Source: Methanobacteriota archaeon (GTDB lineage Archaea; Thermoplasmatota; Poseidoniia; Poseidoniales; Poseidoniaceae). From it: a DNA stretch of 8,213 bases. Below the pieces are notes generated by a model that saw only the letters and a list, made by a program, of their open reading frames with translations, did not search any database and was not told where the DNA came from. The stretch covers positions 1 to 8,213 of the forward strand of contig JAPOHM010000058.1 in NCBI GenBank assembly GCA_029979405.1, in the 5' to 3' direction. Below are positions 4,868 through 8,213 of the stretch, in pieces (position 1 is the first letter of the stretch; the number at the start of each line of letters is the position of its first letter). The translations under genes and the position numbers were made by a program.

Positions 4868-7081
4868 ATGATGTTTCATTCCAGAAAAACTTCCTTAGCG
4901 ATACTTCTTCTACCGTTCTTGCTGTCATTTTTAGCTCCGGCAGTTAGTTCGGCTTATTCGGCTAACTTAGAAGAAGATGAGGGAAAAACTCCGCAGGAGA
5001 CTTGGGAAGGAATCGACGACGGTTTGTACCTGACCTGCGAAGAAATAGAAGGCCAAACCTCATGTGAATACGTATTCCCTTGGGGTGGCGATGAAATCTT
5101 GCAATTCAAGGAATACCACACCTATGTAACGATGAAGGCAAGAATGATGAGGCTTGCACAAGATAATCCAGATATTTTCGAATTCCATGAAGGTTTGAAC
5201 GGTGGAATTAACGCAAGGGGTGAAGAAACCTCAGCGGATACATACGAAGGCTGGCATTATGGATATGCATCACCTTGGTTGAAGATTACCAAGGATGTTC
5301 AAGGCGGAGATTACAACGCATTCAACGGAGATAACGGAAATTATGCTGACAGGCCAGACATAATGATTGTCGGTAACCACCACGCAAGAGAATGGATGAG
5401 CTATCAAACCCCGATTCTGTTTATGGAAACGGTTGCTTATTACTACGGCAAAGGGCCAGTCGACAATGATGGCGATGGTCGTGTTGACGAGGACCCGTGG
5501 GGTGATGCAGATGGTGATGGGCAAGTCGATGATGATGGAGATTGTTTGGCTTTAGCTCCTGAATATCAAGATTCAAACGGTGATGGGAAAGCATGCAATC
5601 CAGGTGATTTCGGAGTCGATGAAGACTTTAGTGAAGTTGAATTAACCAACCTAATCGACAGTAGAGAAGTATATCTTATTCCGATGCTAAATGTAGATGG
5701 AAATATCTACGACAGAGAAGTTTTCTGTCCTGCTCCAGCATGGGAAACCTGCCCAAGCGGAGGATGGAGAAAGAACCTCAGGAATAACGGTCCTGAACCC
5801 CTTCCAGATCCAAATGAACAGGTAGACGAAGACTGTGATGGTGTCGACCTAAACAGAAATTACCAGTTTGAATGGGGATGGCCTCTTGGTGCAACAGTAC
5901 CACTAATTCCAGGAACATGCACTCCTGCAGAAGATGAACGGGCTGGAATTTCTAATAATGACGTTTACACAGGGCCGTACGACACTACAGATAACGACGG
6001 TGATGGCCTAATCAACGAAGATAACGTCGATGGTGAAGATGATGATAATGACGGCCTCACAGACGAAGACTGGGCAGGTGGAAACTCTGAACCTGAAACA
6101 AAATTCATTCAAGACATGACAGAAATGAATGATGACGATGGTGATGGTGCATCAGATTACAAGGCAACTTTGACTTACCACTCATACTCTGAACTTGTTT
6201 TGTATCCTTGGGGTCATTGCACAGGTTGTCAAACTACTGACCACGATCAGTTGGTTTACCATGGAGACCAAATGGCAGAGATGACAGATTATACAAACAT
6301 GCAATCTTCAGACCTATATCCAACGACTGGAGATTTCTGTGATTGGCATTATGGAGTACATGGCTCATACTGTTACACTATGGAAATTGGAACAGCATTC
6401 CATCAGCATGAAGACGATGTTGACCACATAGCTGTAAGGAATAATGGAATTGCGTTTTACATGATTAAGATTGCAGACAACCCAAGGGAAAGGGCTGACC
6501 TTGAAATTGCAAACGTGGTAAAGAACCAAGTTCTGCAAGAACCAAATGAAGTAGAAGTTCCAACCTCTGGAAGCATTCCAGTTGAAATGTGTCTTGATAA
6601 TTCATTCGTAATCGACCTCGACATGAAAGATTCACACGTAATGTATAGAATGGTCAAACCAAGTCGTGCGCAATCCGATTACGGTCCAAAGGAATGGTTC
6701 TCAGAGGCTTGGTCTATGGCTAAGTTTAGAGTCGTTGAAGGTTCAACTTGTGACTTATTGAATTCGAGTGGGCTTGGCTACAAGGTGATAGCAGACTTAC
6801 CGGTCGAGGATGATGAAAACGGTTACTTACATTACAAAGCAATGGTTTCTACTTTAGGTGGAACTCAGAAGATTGAGTATCCCCCGACCTCTCAATATTA
6901 TGAGCTGAAAATTTCTTACAGAGCCGCCTTTGGAAGTGCGTTTGGCTCGATTGCTCTATTCGCACTTATTGCGACATTTGTTTGGGGTGGACTTGGTGTT
7001 TGCCTGAGAATGATGATGGATGATGAAAGCCAAAAAGATGCAATCTTAGATGCTGAATTCATTGAGGAGGGCTCTGCATGA
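4868..7081 (+). CDS. Secreted membrane-anchored M14 zinc carboxypeptidase with calcium-type acidic loops
   Basis: 737 residues. An N-terminal signal peptide (about 1-30, KTSLAILLLPFLLSFLAPAV, ending near SSAYSA) and a C-terminal helix (about 688-714) place the enzyme outside the cell, anchored by its tail with a short acidic cytosolic end. The carboxypeptidase A active site is complete: zinc ligands H172 and E175 in HHAREW, R174, WRKN with R301, zinc/substrate region LNRN with N329 and R330, zinc ligand H438 in YHSYSELVLYPWG, Y484, and catalytic E506 in YTMEIG. The position equivalent to pocket residue 255 is Cys (in GDFCDW), so a basic-residue preference of CPB type is unlikely. Acidic loops of DxDxDGxxD type are inserted at about 199-255 and 375-401, with another near 422-430. 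About 545-685 is a further exported domain I cannot name. ATG 4868 was chosen; an in-frame TTG at 4859 or ATG at 4871 is possible, and a TAA at 4856 limits extension. Confidence 0.92.
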   Translation: MMFHSRKTSLAILLLPFLLSFLAPAVSSAYSANLEEDEGKTPQETWEGIDDGLYLTCEEIEGQTSCEYVFPWGGDEILQFKEYHTYVTMKARMMRLAQDNPDIFEFHEGLNGGINARGEETSADTYEGWHYGYASPWLKITKDVQGGDYNAFNGDNGNYADRPDIMIVGNHHAREWMSYQTPILFMETVAYYYGKGPVDNDGDGRVDEDPWGDADGDGQVDDDGDCLALAPEYQDSNGDGKACNPGDFGVDEDFSEVELTNLIDSREVYLIPMLNVDGNIYDREVFCPAPAWETCPSGGWRKNLRNNGPEPLPDPNEQVDEDCDGVDLNRNYQFEWGWPLGATVPLIPGTCTPAEDERAGISNNDVYTGPYDTTDNDGDGLINEDNVDGEDDDNDGLTDEDWAGGNSEPETKFIQDMTEMNDDDGDGASDYKATLTYHSYSELVLYPWGHCTGCQTTDHDQLVYHGDQMAEMTDYTNMQSSDLYPTTGDFCDWHYGVHGSYCYTMEIGTAFHQHEDDVDHIAVRNNGIAFYMIKIADNPRERADLEIANVVKNQVLQEPNEVEVPTSGSIPVEMCLDNSFVIDLDMKDSHVMYRMVKPSRAQSDYGPKEWFSEAWSMAKFRVVEGSTCDLLNSSGLGYKVIADLPVEDDENGYLHYKAMVSTLGGTQKIEYPPTSQYYELKISYRAAFGSAFGSIALFALIATFVWGGLGVCLRMMMDDESQKDAILDAEFIEEGSA
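7066..7070 (+). promoter_or_regulatory. Ribosome binding site for the SNF transporter
   Basis: GGAGG inside the last codons of the peptidase gene, seven bases before ATG 7078. It is the best-spaced Shine-Dalgarno site in the window and fixes the transporter start. Together with the ATGA overlap it implies tight coupling to peptidase translation. Confidence 0.7.
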
Positions 7082-8213
7082 GCCAACAATCTGACGAATT
7101 CAGTGGCAGGATGGGGCTCATCTTCGCTGCTATAGGAGCAGCGATAGGAACTGGTAACATTTGGCGATTTCCAAGGATGGTAGGTGCAAACGATGGTGGA
7201 ACATTTCTAATCCCTTGGTTGTTCTTCCTTTTTGCATGGTCTATACCTCTGGTTATTGCAGAATTCGCTCTCGGTAAGAGAAGTAGAACTGGAACAATCG
7301 GAACATTCAGAATATTCGCAGGTAAGAATTTCGCTTGGATGGGTCTTTGGACAGCATGGATATCTACAGCGATTGGATTCTACTATGCCGTCGTCGCTGG
7401 ATGGTGCTTGAAATATTTCCAACTCGGAATCACTAACGGTCTAGTTGGAGAAAATGTAGATACTCAGCTGGTATGGAATGAATTCTTACAATCACCAGGT
7501 TCCGTAATTTTCTTCCAATTCTTGGTAATTGCGATTACTCTTATAGCGATTTGGAAAGGGGCAAAGGCAATCGAAAAGGTCAACGTAATTTTGATGGTTT
7601 CACTGTTCATTCTCCTATTCATGTCATTAGGTCTATCTTTGATGATGGACTTAGAAGATGGTTCTTTGGACGGTTTCCTGTTCATGTTTACCGTGAATTG
7701 GTCGTCGTTGAGCGATCCTTCAATTTGGATTAACGGACTTTCCCAATCAGCATGGTCCTGTTCTGCAGGTATGGGAATGGCAATCACATATTCAGTTTAC
7801 ATGAGGAAAGACGAGGACACAACTCTGAACGCCTTCACGATGGGATTAGCCAACAACTCGATTTCCATCATTGCTGGACTAACGGTCTTGTCTGCAATTT
7901 TCGCTGTGTCTGACAACCCGCTTGACACTGTAACTAGCGGGTCATCTGCAATTACTTTCTTGGCTTTACCAGAAGTATTCGCACAGGCTCCTGGCGGTGG
8001 CATCGGAGCATGGGTGATGATGAGCGGATTCTTCCTCGCACTTTCATTCGCCGCGCTTACTTCTATGATTTCAACTGTGGAGTTATGTGTAAGAAATTTC
8101 GTCGACCACGGATATGAAAGAGAGAAATCAGTACTTCTAACATCAATTGCAATTTTCATCTTCGGTATACCTTCTGCTCTGGTTTGGATATCTATTGCTC
8201 CCGATGGAACCGC
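7078..8213 (+). CDS. Sodium-dependent SNF/NSS family transporter, 3' end missing
   Basis: 378 codons are present and the frame is open to the right edge; full members have about 450-600 residues. It is a LeuT-fold sodium symporter, and many members carry amino acids. The N-terminus GLIFAAIGAAIGTGNIWRFP (13-32) is the TM1 signature, numbered in step with LeuT: G20, A22, N27 and R30 are kept, V23 is I, and N21 is Ala. Later come SIPLVIAEFALG (55-66), QSAWSCSAGMG (a Ser where LeuT has T254), ITYSVYMRKDEDT, an Asn matching LeuT N286 in the following GLANNS, and FAALTSMIS, which keeps the Na2-site Ala, Thr and Ser of TM8. Both sodium sites therefore look usable. The start overlaps the peptidase stop as ATGA, with GGAGG seven bases upstream. 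Substrate is not readable from sequence; context suggests amino acids released by the peptidase. Confidence 0.93.
   Translation, partial: MSQQSDEFSGRMGLIFAAIGAAIGTGNIWRFPRMVGANDGGTFLIPWLFFLFAWSIPLVIAEFALGKRSRTGTIGTFRIFAGKNFAWMGLWTAWISTAIGFYYAVVAGWCLKYFQLGITNGLVGENVDTQLVWNEFLQSPGSVIFFQFLVIAITLIAIWKGAKAIEKVNVILMVSLFILLFMSLGLSLMMDLEDGSLDGFLFMFTVNWSSLSDPSIWINGLSQSAWSCSAGMGMAITYSVYMRKDEDTTLNAFTMGLANNSISIIAGLTVLSAIFAVSDNPLDTVTSGSSAITFLALPEVFAQAPGGGIGAWVMMSGFFLALSFAALTSMISTVELCVRNFVDHGYEREKSVLLTSIAIFIFGIPSALVWISIAPDGT

Noticed and set aside
5461..5640. DNA-level tandem repeat array in the peptidase gene
   Set aside because: The repetition is at protein level (DxDxDG loops) with varied codons and spacing. 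There is no regular DNA repeat unit.
7464..8159. Minus-strand open frames opposite the transporter
   Set aside because: The plus strand encodes an uninterrupted SNF transporter with family motifs throughout, so these frames are shadows.

Overview
The window is compact and gene-dense, about 40% GC by eye, and looks archaeal. It resembles a planktonic Thermoplasmatota genome of the Marine Group II (Poseidoniales) kind. The pointers are an archaeal-type cis-prenyltransferase, a DUF354 glycosyltransferase-like protein, a secreted protein rich in DNDGDG-type calcium loops, Shine-Dalgarno sites on several genes, and AT-rich boxes about 26 nt upstream of start codons that otherwise lack one. The lineage is an inference from gene content; no rRNA or tRNA gene lies here to settle it. 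There are no mobile elements, no CRISPR array, and no gene-free stretch longer than about 110 bases.

Left part (1-2603): the 5' end of a RidA-family gene leaves the window on the minus strand. A DUF354 glycosyltransferase-like gene diverges from it on the plus strand. The DUF354 gene converges, with a 17-base overlap, on a minus-strand operon read uppS (cis-prenyl diphosphate synthase), then a Nudix hydrolase with ADP-ribose pyrophosphatase features, then a small DUF4190-like membrane protein. The uppS product makes the polyprenyl lipid carrier for glycan assembly, so two genes here may touch envelope glycan synthesis, although they are on opposite strands.

Middle (2676-4747): an unrecognised 344-residue protein with a C-terminal pair of membrane helices diverges from uppS. 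It converges with an MscS-type mechanosensitive channel gene. The two reading frames overlap by 13 bases, inside a perfect 8-bp inverted repeat that contains both stop codons.

Right part (4868-8213): divergent from mscS is a two-gene operon. The first gene encodes a secreted, membrane-anchored M14 zinc carboxypeptidase whose catalytic domain is interrupted by acidic DxDxDG calcium-type loops. The second is a sodium-coupled SNF/NSS (LeuT-fold) transporter, truncated by the window edge. The two overlap by 4 bases (ATGA), with a strong ribosome binding site inside the end of the peptidase gene. The simplest reading is a surface system that trims C-terminal amino acids from peptides and imports what is released. 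This operon is the most interesting part of the window.
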